64,000 nt of DNA from Oscillospiraceae bacterium (GCA_902778665.1 CACYYN010000002.1:59111-123110); one strand, 5' to 3'. Positions 45,350-54,181 are shown, counted from the stretch's first letter. Notes: generated by a model not told the origin, from the sequence alone. A program made the numbers and translations.

Positions 45350-46132
45350 CTATCCGTTATATCCCATGGAGGTGTCTTCAAAATCTTTTTTCTTGATGTT
45401 CCGCATTTCCGGCAGGCCGGAGGTCAGCACAATCTGCTCCGGCTGGGAGGCATAGAACACATAGGTGCTCGGCAGTTTACGGAAGTGGGAGTTTTCACCG
45501 AAATAAGTAAACTCATCCACCCACTCGCCGCCGGTTACGCATCGGAACTCATAAGTGCCCGTGGGGACGGGCATTATGCAGCTGTCCCCTGCCCTGACGT
45601 AGAAAATCAGCACAAGGAGGCCGTGCCTGTCCACCATGCGAAAGCAGATATCCGAGCGGCTTCCATTTTCAATCCGGAGCGTGCCCTGCTCGTTGCCGTA
45701 TCTCCGATAGAAGACCGTGCCAGTTTCCGGGTTTCCGTTCTGCCGCTCCACGGTTACAATTTCAACCGGAGGCGGAGTAATGGTCGGCCGGGGCGTTCCG
45801 GGAGTTTCTTCTGCAGGGGCAGGCACATTCTGTACGCCGTGATAAAGGGCCGCTCCGCATGCCGCCGCCACAAGGACGATCAGAAATGAGGTCCCGCTGA
45901 CCGGCCATTTCACCAGAGAGAGCAGGCCGGCAAACAGGGTAAGGAAGACAATTGCGGCGATACCGCAGAGGAGTATTGCGGCCATGTGCGTCGATTCGGT
46001 AGGACTGCCGGCTGCAATCATCCTCTCGAAAAAGCGAATACCCGGCCCGGCTGCAGCAGCGAGCGCCCCAGCCAGGAGAAGAAACACAATCCGGTTTCTT
46101 TTTCGCTTTTTTGTTTTTTCATTCTCGTCCAT
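45350..46132 (-). CDS. Hypothetical membrane protein with C-terminal beta-rich domain
   Basis: 260 residues: Lys/Arg-rich N-terminus, three TM helices (about 15-33, 49-71, 76-95), a Pro/Thr linker, and about 130 residues of likely extracytoplasmic beta structure (TVFYRRYGNEQGTLRIENG, VRAGDSCIMPVPTGTYEFRC). The end resembles domains that display peptide-like loops on membranes, but I cannot name a family. The ATG is preceded by a promoter so close (-10 at 46144-46139) that the mRNA is predicted to be leaderless. The longer upstream frame passes through a terminator and is rejected. Confidence 0.6.
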   Translation of the reverse strand: MDENEKTKKRKRNRIVFLLLAGALAAAAGPGIRFFERMIAAGSPTESTHMAAILLCGIAAIVFLTLFAGLLSLVKWPVSGTSFLIVLVAAACGAALYHGVQNVPAPAEETPGTPRPTITPPPVEIVTVERQNGNPETGTVFYRRYGNEQGTLRIENGSRSDICFRMVDRHGLLVLIFYVRAGDSCIMPVPTGTYEFRCVTGGEWVDEFTYFGENSHFRKLPSTYVFYASQPEQIVLTSGLPEMRNIKKKDFEDTSMGYNG

Positions 46133-46138
46133 AGGCAG

Positions 46139-46167
46139 ATCATACCATAAAACAGCCTGTACGGCAA
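46139..46167 (-). promoter_or_regulatory. Promoter giving a predicted leaderless mRNA
   Basis: Minus strand TTGCCG (46167-46162), 17-base spacer, TATGAT (46144-46139) with TGG extension. Standard spacing puts +1 at 46132, the A of the start codon. Confidence 0.5.
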
Positions 46168-46191
46168 ACAATTCTTTCTGAAACGGAAAAA

Positions 46192-46216
46192 GCTGCCCGG
46201 AGGGCAGCCTTTTCTT
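46192..46216 (-). terminator. Terminator of the metNI-aminotransferase operon
   Basis: Stem GCTGCCC / GGGCAGC (46192-46198 and 46202-46208), loop of three, minus-strand tail TTTTTCC. Confidence 0.8.
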
Positions 46217-46229
46217 TTCAGGATAGTTT

Positions 46230-47417
46230 TTATGACATGGAGGCAATGACTTCGCTGAGGATCCTGATGCCCTTCTCCATGGTCTCATTGGTGCTGTTGG
46301 AGAAGTTCAGCCTCATGCTGCGCACACCGCGTTCCTTCTCAAAGAACGGGTCACCGGCGCAGACGGCCACACCTTTTTTAATAGCTTCATACTGCACATC
46401 GACAGCCTTAACTCCCTCCGGGAGCGTCACCCAGATAAACATTCCGCCCTCTGGCCTGGTAAAGGTGGTTCCGGCCGGGAAGTATTTATCCATGCAGGCC
46501 ATCATGAACTCTGCCTTTTCTTTGTAGATTTCAACGCATTTCTCCACATGCTCGTCCAGATCGTTATCCTGCAGATACTGCTCCAGAACCATCTGGCAGA
46601 AGATGTTGGTATGCAGGTCCATAGTGGATTTATAGGCAAGAAGCTTTTCCAGAATATCCTTCTGCTTGCAGGCAATCCAGCCGATTCGCATACCCGGCGA
46701 CACGATTTTGGAGAAGGTGCCGAGCTCACAGCACTGCTCGCCCAACAGATAAGCAAAGCTCTTTCCTGCTTTGCCGGCATAACGGAGCTCCCCGTAGGGG
46801 TTATCCTCCAGGACCATACAGTTGCTCTGCTTCAGAATCTCTGCAGCTTTTTCTCTGGTGGCATCACTGTAGGTCAGGCCGGTGGGATTCTGGAAATTCG
46901 GAATCACATAGATGAACTGGGGCTTGTGGTTTTTCAGGGTTTCTGCAAGCTGGTCGCAGTCAATCCCCTCCGGCGTAAGGCCGATGGGAAGCACCACCGG
47001 ATCATAAAGGTGAAAGCTCTGAAGAGCCGCGAGATAGCTGGGGTCTTCCACCATGATTTCATCGCCTGGATCCAGCATGACGGAGGCAAACATATCCAGT
47101 GCCTGCTGGGAACCGTTGGTAATGATGATCTCACTGGGGTCAAAATCAATATTCTGCTTCTCCTTGTAGCGTTTGCTGATGTACTGGCGAAGAGGGAGAT
47201 AGCCCTGTGCGGAGTTATACTGCAGGGCACGCACACCGTTCTGCTCCAGGACCTTGCGGGTAGCCGCCTCCATCTCCTCAATGGGGAAGGACGCGGGGTT
47301 CGGAAGTCCGCCTGCGAAGGAGATAATGCTGGGATCTGCCGCCGCCTTCAGAATATCGGCGAGAAAATCTGCCTGAAAGTCAGGCTTCTGCATTCGCTGA
47401 GAGATTTTAACCTTCAT
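46230..47417 (-). CDS. PLP-dependent class I/II aminotransferase
   Basis: 395 residues of the 2-aminoadipate/aromatic (LysN/ARO8-like) group: IISFAGGLPNPASFPIEEM, LQYNSAQGYLPLR, ITNGSQQALDM, VIPNFQNPTGLT, and PLP lysine in GTFSKIVSPGMRIGWI. Linked 28 bases after metI in an operon of methionine-type transport genes, so it may transaminate imported methionine, its keto-acid or another amino acid. GAGGAG precedes the ATG. Substrate assignment is inference. Confidence 0.88.
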   Translation of the reverse strand: MKVKISQRMQKPDFQADFLADILKAAADPSIISFAGGLPNPASFPIEEMEAATRKVLEQNGVRALQYNSAQGYLPLRQYISKRYKEKQNIDFDPSEIIITNGSQQALDMFASVMLDPGDEIMVEDPSYLAALQSFHLYDPVVLPIGLTPEGIDCDQLAETLKNHKPQFIYVIPNFQNPTGLTYSDATREKAAEILKQSNCMVLEDNPYGELRYAGKAGKSFAYLLGEQCCELGTFSKIVSPGMRIGWIACKQKDILEKLLAYKSTMDLHTNIFCQMVLEQYLQDNDLDEHVEKCVEIYKEKAEFMMACMDKYFPAGTTFTRPEGGMFIWVTLPEGVKAVDVQYEAIKKGVAVCAGDPFFEKERGVRSMRLNFSNSTNETMEKGIRILSEVIASMS

Positions 47418-47445
47418 AGTTTTTCTCCTCTTTTATAGTATGTGA

Positions 47446-48129
47446 TTACTGCCTGATTCGTTTATCTGTACGGTGAACGATTGCCGAGCCTACGGCCTGA
47501 ATGATCTGAACAATGATAACAAGCAGGAGCACACACACCCAAGTAACATCGGGTTTGCTGCGCTGATGCCCATAAACAATTGCAATCTGGCCCAGTCCCG
47601 TGCCGCCGATGGTTGCTGCCATGGCTGAATAACCAAGGATTGTCACCATGGAGATAATCCCCCCGGTAATAAGGGACGGTTTTGCCTCCGGGATCAGAAC
47701 TTTTGTCACAATCTGGAAGTTGCTGCATCCGATGGCCTGGGCAGCCTCGATCACGCCGCTGTTAATCTCCTGCAGGGAGCTCTCTACCAGTCTCGCGATA
47801 TACGGTGTGGCAGCAATGACCAGCATGACAATCATGGCGTTATTCCCGAGAGAGGAGCCCACAACAAACTTGGCAACCGGGAGCATGGAAACCATCAGGA
47901 CGATAAAAGGGATCGACCGGAAAAAGTTCACCACGAGCCCTAGGATCCTGTTCAGCCAGGAAACCGGATGAAGACCGTCTCTCCCGGTCACATTCAGGAT
48001 AACACCGAGAGGCAGCCCAAGAACATAGGAAATCACCGTTGAAATGACCGTCATATAGATGGTCTCCCAGATTCCCTTCTGAATCAGCCCCGCATTCCAG
48101 AGCTTCATGAAAATGTCAGAGAAGTGCAT
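47446..48129 (-). CDS. metI: Methionine ABC transporter permease
   Basis: 227 residues, five helices, EAA motif INSGVIEAAQAIGCSNFQIVTKVLIPEAKPSL, and ATIGGTGLGQIAIVYGHQR near the end, typical of MetI. ATG 48129 lies five bases after the metN stop, with GGAGG inside the metN end. No binding protein gene is in this cluster, so it probably relies on one of the MetQ proteins encoded 2-7 kb away. Confidence 0.9.
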   Translation of the reverse strand: MHFSDIFMKLWNAGLIQKGIWETIYMTVISTVISYVLGLPLGVILNVTGRDGLHPVSWLNRILGLVVNFFRSIPFIVLMVSMLPVAKFVVGSSLGNNAMIVMLVIAATPYIARLVESSLQEINSGVIEAAQAIGCSNFQIVTKVLIPEAKPSLITGGIISMVTILGYSAMAATIGGTGLGQIAIVYGHQRSKPDVTWVCVLLLVIIVQIIQAVGSAIVHRTDKRIRQ

Positions 48130-48134
48130 ATGTT

Positions 48135-49124
48135 TTACTCCACCTCCGAAAAAGAGATCCCGCTGTTTTTCAGCCATGCTACGATTTTGTCAGCCTGATG
48201 AACATCCGTCGGAAGTTCAATAATCGTATAGCCGTAGATAACGCCGTCCAGTTCTTTGGTATTCGCCATCAGAATACTCACCGGTGCCTGACATGCGAGC
48301 ACCATTTCCGCTATATGCGGGCCGCATGTGGTCTGGCCATCAAAGCTGAGCCGCAGGCGCTTTCCTCCCTGCGTTTCCAGAACGGTTCTCTCCCGTGGGA
48401 AAATCAGGTTGCGGGCGATCTCAGAGCGAGGATTTGTAAAGACGTCGCTGACCTTCCCTTCCTCAGCAATATGACTGCGGTCAATCACTGCCACTCTGTC
48501 GCAGATATGGTCAACAACCTTCATTTCATGTGTAATAACCACAATCGTGACGCCGAGTTCCTCGTTGATTTTCCGCAGAAGGTCGAGGATAGCACGCGTG
48601 GTATTCGGATCAAGCGCAGAAGTTGCCTCATCACACAGGATGTACTTGGGATTTGTTGCAAGAGCCCTTGCGATTGCAACACGCTGCTTCTGTCCGCCGG
48701 ACAGTTGTGAGGGATAGGAGTTTTCCCTGTCACTCAGCCCCACCAGATCTAAAAGCTCACGTGCCCGTTTTTTTGCATCCTGCTTTCTGACGCCGGCGAT
48801 TTCCAGCGGGAAGCAGACGTTTCTCAGCACGGTTCTCTGCTCCAGCAGGTTAAACCCCTGGAAGATCATCCCGATGGATTGCCTGAGTTTCAGCAGTTCA
48901 CTGCGGCTGAGAGCGGTCAGACTTTTTCCATCAACCAGCACTTCTCCGGAAGTCGGTACCTCCAGAAGGTTGATACACCGGACAAGTGTGCTCTTCCCTG
49001 CTCCTGACAGCCCGATAATGCCGAATATCTCTCCGTCATGAATCGTCAGATTAATATCGTCTAAGGCGACAATTTCCTGGTCTGCTGTGCGGTAGGTTTT
49101 GCCAAGATGTTTTAATTCAATCAT
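48135..49124 (-). CDS. metN: Methionine ABC transporter ATP-binding protein
   Basis: 329 residues. Walker A GLSGAGKST, signature LSGGQKQRVAIARAL, Walker B ILCDEATSALDP, H-loop VITHE, and a C-terminal NIL domain (about 260-329) that binds methionine and inhibits transport when the cell is replete. Promoter at 49173-49200. No riboswitch or leader peptide is seen upstream, in contrast with the second cluster. Confidence 0.93.
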   Translation of the reverse strand: MIELKHLGKTYRTADQEIVALDDINLTIHDGEIFGIIGLSGAGKSTLVRCINLLEVPTSGEVLVDGKSLTALSRSELLKLRQSIGMIFQGFNLLEQRTVLRNVCFPLEIAGVRKQDAKKRARELLDLVGLSDRENSYPSQLSGGQKQRVAIARALATNPKYILCDEATSALDPNTTRAILDLLRKINEELGVTIVVITHEMKVVDHICDRVAVIDRSHIAEEGKVSDVFTNPRSEIARNLIFPRERTVLETQGGKRLRLSFDGQTTCGPHIAEMVLACQAPVSILMANTKELDGVIYGYTIIELPTDVHQADKIVAWLKNSGISFSEVE

Positions 49125-49172
49125 ACTTCTGTTCTGTCTCCGGATTCTGTAATAAAAAAATGAAATGATATC

Positions 49173-49200
49173 AATATACTCTGATTCGAGCGTTTGTCAA
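49173..49200 (-). promoter_or_regulatory. Promoter of the first metN-metI operon
   Basis: Minus strand TTGACA (49200-49195), 16-base spacer, TATATT (49178-49173). Confidence 0.6.
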
Positions 49201-49296
49201 TAAGCAATCTTTTTCACAATTCACCGAAATTTCATTCATCCTGTTCTGTCGGCTTTGTTAAAAACTACAAATCTGTTCTGCCTGTCAGTTTATCAT

Positions 49297-49325
49297 TTTC
49301 AACAGGAGAAACTCTATAGTATAAT
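49297..49325 (+). promoter_or_regulatory. Promoter of the racemase-like gene
   Basis: Consensus -10 TATAAT (49320-49325); a poor -35 TTTCAA (49297-49302) at 17 bases. Confidence 0.45.
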
Positions 49326-49367
49326 GCAATCTAATACCAATCTTAAACTTGGGAGGCGTAGCAGAAT

Positions 49368-50042
49368 ATGAAAATTGCAGTGATCGCGGGCACTCCGGTC
49401 GACACGCAGATGGGAATAGACTATCTTCATCAGAGAGATGCAGGGCTCGAAACAGTCTTTCTTCCATGTGCATCAGACCCCAGAGCATGCCATTTATTTC
49501 AGGTGAAAAGCCACGAAGAGAAAACAGCAACTATGCGTGAACTTTACCGTTCGGCAATCGATATGGGAATCCGATATTTTTTTGTTTATTGCAATTCTCT
49601 TTCTTCGGCTGTTGATTTTGACACACTTTCAGAGAGTCTGGGTGTAAAAACGGTCACACCCATGAGAGCATACGAAAAACTGGCATTGGATTACAATATA
49701 CTGGGCTTATTGGCAGCAAACAATCAGTCAACCAAAGGCATTGAAGACAGATTCACTGCCGTCAATCCTTCCGGGTATGTTATCGGGATCGGCAATCTCA
49801 GGCTGACAGAGGCCGTGGAACGAATGATTCCGCCGGCAGAAATCGTCAGAAACTTCAGACTGCGTTCTGCATGCGATTTCTTTGAGGCCAGCGGATGTGA
49901 AGCGGTCGTCCTCGCCTGTACGCACTTCCCTTATTTTAAAGAAGAACTCTCTCAATTTACCGGACTGCCTATTCTGGACCCTGCCGATATCATGTTTGAA
50001 GAATTGCTTGCCAACATCAACCAAACGTCATGTAACCTGTAA
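49368..50042 (+). CDS. Aspartate/glutamate racemase superfamily protein
   Basis: 224 residues. The two catalytic cysteines of the family are present: Cys75 in YCNSLSS and Cys184 in VLACTHFPYF, each in the usual Cys-Asn-Ser/Thr and Cys-Thr-His context. The family includes Asp, Glu and hydantoin racemases and maleate isomerases. It lies between two methionine-transport clusters, so it may interconvert an imported amino acid, but the substrate is unknown. GGGAGG lies 11 bases upstream. Confidence 0.8.
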   Translation: MKIAVIAGTPVDTQMGIDYLHQRDAGLETVFLPCASDPRACHLFQVKSHEEKTATMRELYRSAIDMGIRYFFVYCNSLSSAVDFDTLSESLGVKTVTPMRAYEKLALDYNILGLLAANNQSTKGIEDRFTAVNPSGYVIGIGNLRLTEAVERMIPPAEIVRNFRLRSACDFFEASGCEAVVLACTHFPYFKEELSQFTGLPILDPADIMFEELLANINQTSCNL

Positions 50043-50057
50043 ACTTGAATACGTATG

Positions 50058-50099
50058 ATGGAGAGGGGTGGGACATTCGTCCCCCCTCTCCTCATTTTT
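50058..50099 (+). terminator. Terminator of the racemase-like gene
   Basis: Long GC stem GAGAGGG...GGGAC / GTCCC-CCCTCTC around an ATTC loop (50061-50090), followed by CTCATTTTTG. Confidence 0.8.
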
Positions 50100-50122
50100 G
50101 CCGGTATTGTGTACCCGGAGTA

Positions 50123-50935
50123 TTACTTTACTGCGACGATTCCCGCACCGGTCTGTTCATTGAAGGCATCTACTGCACCATCCTGCAGTGCAGCAACAAG
50201 TGCCAGAATTGCGGGATTTTCTTCATTGCCTTCCTTCACGGCAACAATGTTGCCATAGGTCTGTGCTGCATCACCGGATGCATCTTCAATAGCCAGTGCA
50301 TCGTCGATCTGCAGTCCGCCACCCAGAGCATAGTTGTAGTTGATGGCTGCGATGGTTCCCTTGTTGCTGTTTTTCAGCTGGGCCGGGATGGTCTCGGCGT
50401 TGACTGCGCTGATCTTATAACCGCCGTCATCTACAATGTCAAGAACCGTGATTCCGTTATCCACGCTGGCATCCTCAGGAAGAGTGATCAGGCCTTCCTG
50501 CTGGAGCAGGAGCAGGGCGCGCGTCCCGTTAGAGTCATCACCCGGGATAATAATTGTGGCCCCCTCGGGGAGATCGGAGAGAGATTCAATGCCGTTGGCA
50601 TAAATGCCCATGGGTTCATAGTGGATCTTACCGACACTGACAAGGTGTGTCCCGTTGGATTCGTTAAAGCTGTTCAGATACGGCGTGTGCTGGAAATAGT
50701 TTGCATCCAGATCGCCATCTTCAAGCGCAGTGTTCGGCAGGATATAATCATCATAAATCACGATCTGAAGATCGTAGCCCTCTTCCGCGAGACGATCCTT
50801 GACGAGCTCAAGAATCTCACCGTGAGGAGTGGAGCTTGCACCGACGACAATTGGTGTCAGGTCATCAGCAATTGCGAATGAGGCAAGGCCGAATACGAGG
50901 ATAACTGAGAGCAGAAGTACGAGTGTCTTTTTCAT
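50123..50935 (-). CDS. metQ: MetQ/NlpA family methionine-binding protein (canonical domain order)
   Basis: 270 residues. Signal peptide MKKTLVLLLSVILVFGLASF without a lipobox cysteine. Mature order is the normal one: VVGASSTPHGEIL...NYFQHTPYLNSF...VGKIHYEPMGIY...IIIPGDDSNGTRALLLLQ...AINYNYALGGGL. Binds methionine or a related amino acid. Last gene of the second cluster, after the M20 gene; two hairpins (50978-51002 and 51007-51025) lie in front of it. It serves as the internal reference that shows the other MetQ is permuted. Confidence 0.92.
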   Translation of the reverse strand: MKKTLVLLLSVILVFGLASFAIADDLTPIVVGASSTPHGEILELVKDRLAEEGYDLQIVIYDDYILPNTALEDGDLDANYFQHTPYLNSFNESNGTHLVSVGKIHYEPMGIYANGIESLSDLPEGATIIIPGDDSNGTRALLLLQQEGLITLPEDASVDNGITVLDIVDDGGYKISAVNAETIPAQLKNSNKGTIAAINYNYALGGGLQIDDALAIEDASGDAAQTYGNIVAVKEGNEENPAILALVAALQDGAVDAFNEQTGAGIVAVK

Positions 50936-50977
50936 TTTGTTTTTCCTCCAATTATTTTTTAGGTGCTTTTATCTGTC

Positions 50978-51025
50978 CGATGGACTTTTTTCAAGTCCAT
51001 CGCCTGAATTATCCGGTGGATAATT
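50978..51025 (-). other. Two hairpins between the M20 gene and metQ
   Basis: Stem of 10 bp CGATGGACTT / AAGTCCATCG (50978-50987, 50993-51002) and an 8-bp palindrome AATTATCC-GGT-GGATAATT (51007-51025). Neither is followed by a T-run on the minus strand, so mRNA processing or stability is more likely than termination. Confidence 0.5.
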
Positions 51026-51054
51026 ACAAGCAAATATAAAACTGTCGGCTGATA

Positions 51055-52248
51055 TCAGCCCTGCTGTGCCTGCACAGCCTGTCTGTGCTCCGTTTTAATC
51101 TGTGCAAGCAGCTCCGGTTTCTCAAGGAGCTCAAGCGCTGTGAGGGCGAGTGCCTTCGCACCCAGTGCAATGGACTGAAGCCCCCTCTCGGAGCAGGCCG
51201 CTTCCCGCTTTTCAATGCTGTGGCCGGCTACGGGGACATCGCTGATGGCTATCATCGGCTGGATCACAGGGATCACCTGAGAGACATTGCCCACATCCGA
51301 TGAGCCGAGCGGCTGATGGCTGTCATTGACGGTTTCCCCAAGGGATTCAATACACTGCTGATAGACAGCGTCGAAGGATGGCGTCGGGACAATATTGTCC
51401 ACGAGATTTCGCTGGGTCGGTTCCAGAAGACCGGTGCATCCTGTCTGAAGTGCCGCTCCCTCCACAACACGCTCCAGCTTATGGTAGACATCCATCATGC
51501 GTTTTTTGGTAGCAGCGCGGACATAGAATTTCGCCTCCGTGTAGTCCGGAATAATATTGGGGGCATCCCCGCCCTTTGTGATAATCCCGTGGATTTTCAC
51601 ATCTCCCGGCAGTTGCTGCCGCATCAGCCCGATTGCGTTGAACACCAGAATCATGGCATCCAGTGCATTGATCCCGTCCTGCGGAGCGGAAGAAGCATGG
51701 GAGGCTTTCCCTTTAAATTCTATCCGAATCGGGGCGCAGGCGATTTCTTCATGTGTCAGTTCGTGATGATCGGAACCCGGATGTACACACAGTGCAGCAT
51801 CTACGTCCTGAAAGAAGCCTTCCCGAACGAAGCTGCCCTTTGCGCTTCCGTTTTCTCCGCCCTCTTCACCGGGCGTGCCGTAGACACGCACTTCACCGCC
51901 GACTTCATCCATTACCTGCTTTAATGCAGAGCCGGCGAGGGCTGAAGTTGCCCCGAAGAGGTTGTGCCCGCAGGCATGGCCGATTCCGTTCAGCGCATCA
52001 TACTCTGCCAGAAAGCAGAGCACCGGGCCCGGCCGGGAAGAGGCATACGTGGCGGTAAAGCCTGTCCTGTGCCCGGCCACGTCCACTTTTACATCAAACC
52101 CCTCCTTTTCAAGCTGCTCGGAAAGGGTTTTGCAGGCAAAAAACTCATAGTTGCTGACTTCCGGCCTGGCATGGATGTCCAGGGCTATCTGACGGTAGAT
52201 CGGATATTGCCGATCCACGTACTCCAGAATTAACTCTCGCTTCGACAT
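51055..52248 (-). CDS. M20 family metallopeptidase/amidohydrolase
   Basis: 397 residues. Zinc motifs: LAEYDALNGIGHACGHNLFG and TPGEEGGENGSAKG; SHASSAPQDGINALDAMI begins the dimerisation domain. Resembles AbgB/N-acyl-amino acid hydrolases. ATG 52248 has GGGAG seven bases upstream. Lies between metI and metQ, so it likely deacylates an imported N-acyl amino acid (for example N-acyl-methionine) or splits a dipeptide. Similar pairings of transporter and M20 enzyme occur for N-acetyl-Cys derivatives in Bacillus. Confidence 0.85.
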   Translation of the reverse strand: MSKRELILEYVDRQYPIYRQIALDIHARPEVSNYEFFACKTLSEQLEKEGFDVKVDVAGHRTGFTATYASSRPGPVLCFLAEYDALNGIGHACGHNLFGATSALAGSALKQVMDEVGGEVRVYGTPGEEGGENGSAKGSFVREGFFQDVDAALCVHPGSDHHELTHEEIACAPIRIEFKGKASHASSAPQDGINALDAMILVFNAIGLMRQQLPGDVKIHGIITKGGDAPNIIPDYTEAKFYVRAATKKRMMDVYHKLERVVEGAALQTGCTGLLEPTQRNLVDNIVPTPSFDAVYQQCIESLGETVNDSHQPLGSSDVGNVSQVIPVIQPMIAISDVPVAGHSIEKREAACSERGLQSIALGAKALALTALELLEKPELLAQIKTEHRQAVQAQQG

Positions 52249-52289
52249 GATCATCTCCCGGTAAAACTAGTGCAGACACAACTCTGCTG

Positions 52290-53024
52290 TCAATCGGCAG
52301 AGTTGGGGACATTGTTCTCCCCTCTGCGAATCTGGAACAGACTGCGGTTTGTAGTTCTCTTGGCGAGCATATTGCCCAGTGACTGCAGAACAAACGTAAC
52401 CGCAAGAAGCACAATCACACAGACGTTTACAATATCACTGTGGTTCTGATTCTGTCCGTAATTGATGGCAAAAGAACCGATCCCGCCTGCGCCGACCGCT
52501 CCGGCCATTGTTGTCAGGCCGATGAGACTGATCGCCGTGACCGTTGTCACACGGATCAGGTCAGGCAGTGCCTCGTGGAGATAGACCCGGAAGATCAGGC
52601 CGAAGGTTCCGCTGCCCATGCTGCGGGCTGCTTCGATTTTCCCCTCCTCCACGCCGGACAGAGCGACCTCCACCTGCCTGGTATAAAAAGGCACCGTACC
52701 GAAAACAAGAGGCAGAATTGCACCCTTAACGTTGATGGCCGTGCCCACCACCGCTCTGGTAAGCGGGATAAGAAAAATCAGCAGGATGATAAACGGAATG
52801 GACCGAAACACGTTGATGACCAGATTCGTAATCTGATATACGAAAATGTTCTGGCGGATACCGCCTTTTTTGGTGATCACCAGAATGACGCCGAAAAACA
52901 GCCCGATCGCGAAGGCGATCAGTCCGGCCTTCCAGAACATCTGGAAGGTGGCGCTGCAGGCAGCAAAGAATTTCGTTCGATACGTATACAAATAAGGAGC
53001 AACAGCCTTAATCCACTCTTCCAT
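52290..53024 (-). CDS. metI: Methionine ABC transporter permease, second copy
   Basis: 244 residues, five helices. EAA motif GVEEGKIEAARSMGSGTFGLIFRVYLHEALPDLI and AGAVGAGGIGSFAINYG. The start overlaps the metN stop by 17 bases, with GGAGG inside metN. Only moderately similar to the other MetI in this window, so the clusters are not a recent duplication. Confidence 0.9.
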   Translation of the reverse strand: MEEWIKAVAPYLYTYRTKFFAACSATFQMFWKAGLIAFAIGLFFGVILVITKKGGIRQNIFVYQITNLVINVFRSIPFIILLIFLIPLTRAVVGTAINVKGAILPLVFGTVPFYTRQVEVALSGVEEGKIEAARSMGSGTFGLIFRVYLHEALPDLIRVTTVTAISLIGLTTMAGAVGAGGIGSFAINYGQNQNHSDIVNVCVIVLLAVTFVLQSLGNMLAKRTTNRSLFQIRRGENNVPNSAD

Positions 53025-54087
53025 CCTTCAGCACCTCCGTTCTTACATGATTTTCTTCCAGAAAGCGGATGCCCGCTTCAATGCTCTTTGCATCGCCGCT
53101 GAGAATACCGATGGTTCCGCCCAGCGGATTGCCGTGCAGATATTCCACATTGGCTAGGATGATGTTCAGGTTCACCCCGTAGCGTTGTGCCATTGTGGTG
53201 AGGATATGCTCACCCACACAGTCTTTCTGGAAGATCAGTTTTGCCAGGATCTCCCCCTTCTTCACCTGCGTCAGGGAGGAGTTCTCCGCAATCAGCTTAT
53301 CAATCTTGCCGAGAGGCGAGGATGATGCGATGAATTTGCGGGTGATGGGTGCCTGCGGATCGGAAAAAATGTCGTAAACCGTTCCCTCTTCCACAATTTT
53401 GCCGCCTTCCATCACTGCCATGCGGTCGGCGATGGTTTTAATTACCGCCATCTCATGCGTAATAATCACGATGGTGATGCCAAGTTTTCGGTTCAGATCC
53501 CGCAGCAGGTTGAGAATAGACTCTGTGGCATCAGGGTCCAGTGCGGAGGTTGCCTCATCCGAAAGAAGAATCTTCGGGTTCGCCGCCAGGGCTCGTGCAA
53601 TCGCTACACGCTGCTTCTGCCCGCCGGAGAGCTGTGAGGGAAAGACATCTACCTTCTCCCTGAGGTCCACCAGATCCAAAAGCTCCAGCACCCGGCGGCG
53701 GATCTCCTCACGGGAGCGACCCGTATATTTGAGCGGATAGGCAATGTTGTCAAACACAGTGGAGCGCTCCAGAAGATTGAAGTGTTGGAAAATCATCCCG
53801 ATTCCGCGGCGCATCTGGTTCTGCTGACGAGCGGTCATCTTCTTCCCCTGATAGTATACCTCTCCACCGCGGGCTTCTATCCCTTCATATTCACCGATGG
53901 TGATCGTGCCCTCGTCGGGGATTTCCAGAAGGTTCAGGCAGCGTACCAGAGAGCTTTTCCCCGCCCCCGAATATCCTGCAATGCCGTAAACGGTACCGTC
54001 TTCGATGGAAAAGGAAACGCCGTCCAGGGCGGTAACGTCTCCGCTTTTCAGGTGGAATGTTTTTCTGAGATTTTTAACTTCAATCAT
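53008..54087 (-). CDS. metN: Methionine ABC transporter ATP-binding protein, second copy
   Basis: 359 residues. Walker A GYSGAGKSS (Ser in place of Thr), signature LSGGQKQRVAIARAL, Walker B ILLSDEATSALDP and H-loop, with a C-terminal NIL domain (about 285-359). About 20 residues of insertion (EYEGIEARGGEVYYQGKKMT) in the N-half. ATG 54087 is chosen from CGGAG eight bases upstream. A long hairpin separates it from the permuted metQ. Confidence 0.92.
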   Translation of the reverse strand: MIEVKNLRKTFHLKSGDVTALDGVSFSIEDGTVYGIAGYSGAGKSSLVRCLNLLEIPDEGTITIGEYEGIEARGGEVYYQGKKMTARQQNQMRRGIGMIFQHFNLLERSTVFDNIAYPLKYTGRSREEIRRRVLELLDLVDLREKVDVFPSQLSGGQKQRVAIARALAANPKILLSDEATSALDPDATESILNLLRDLNRKLGITIVIITHEMAVIKTIADRMAVMEGGKIVEEGTVYDIFSDPQAPITRKFIASSSPLGKIDKLIAENSSLTQVKKGEILAKLIFQKDCVGEHILTTMAQRYGVNLNIILANVEYLHGNPLGGTIGILSGDAKSIEAGIRFLEENHVRTEVLKDGRVD

Positions 54088-54128
54088 GTGGGACTCCGGA
54101 ATATACCTTTTTGATTTGATAGGGTGAA

Positions 54129-54169
54129 GCGGCAGAACGGTCTGAATTGGGTTCAGAACCGGCTGCCGC
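54129..54169 (-). other. Long intercistronic hairpin between permuted metQ and metN
   Basis: Outer 7-bp stem GCGGCAG / CTGCCGC with an inner CGGTCTGAA / TTCAGAACCG helix. The minus-strand tail is T-poor, so it may stabilise the metQ mRNA or cause partial termination. Confidence 0.6.
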
Positions 54170-54181
54170 TGTTTGAAAGAA

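Noticed and set aside
45350-46288. Longer start for the hypothetical membrane protein
   Set aside because: The extra 52 codons run back through the terminator and promoter; the ATG at 46132 begins a typical charged N-terminus.
49125-49367. Riboswitch or leader peptide before the first metN
   Set aside because: Apart from two promoters I found no S-box, T-box or Met-rich ORF in this stretch.
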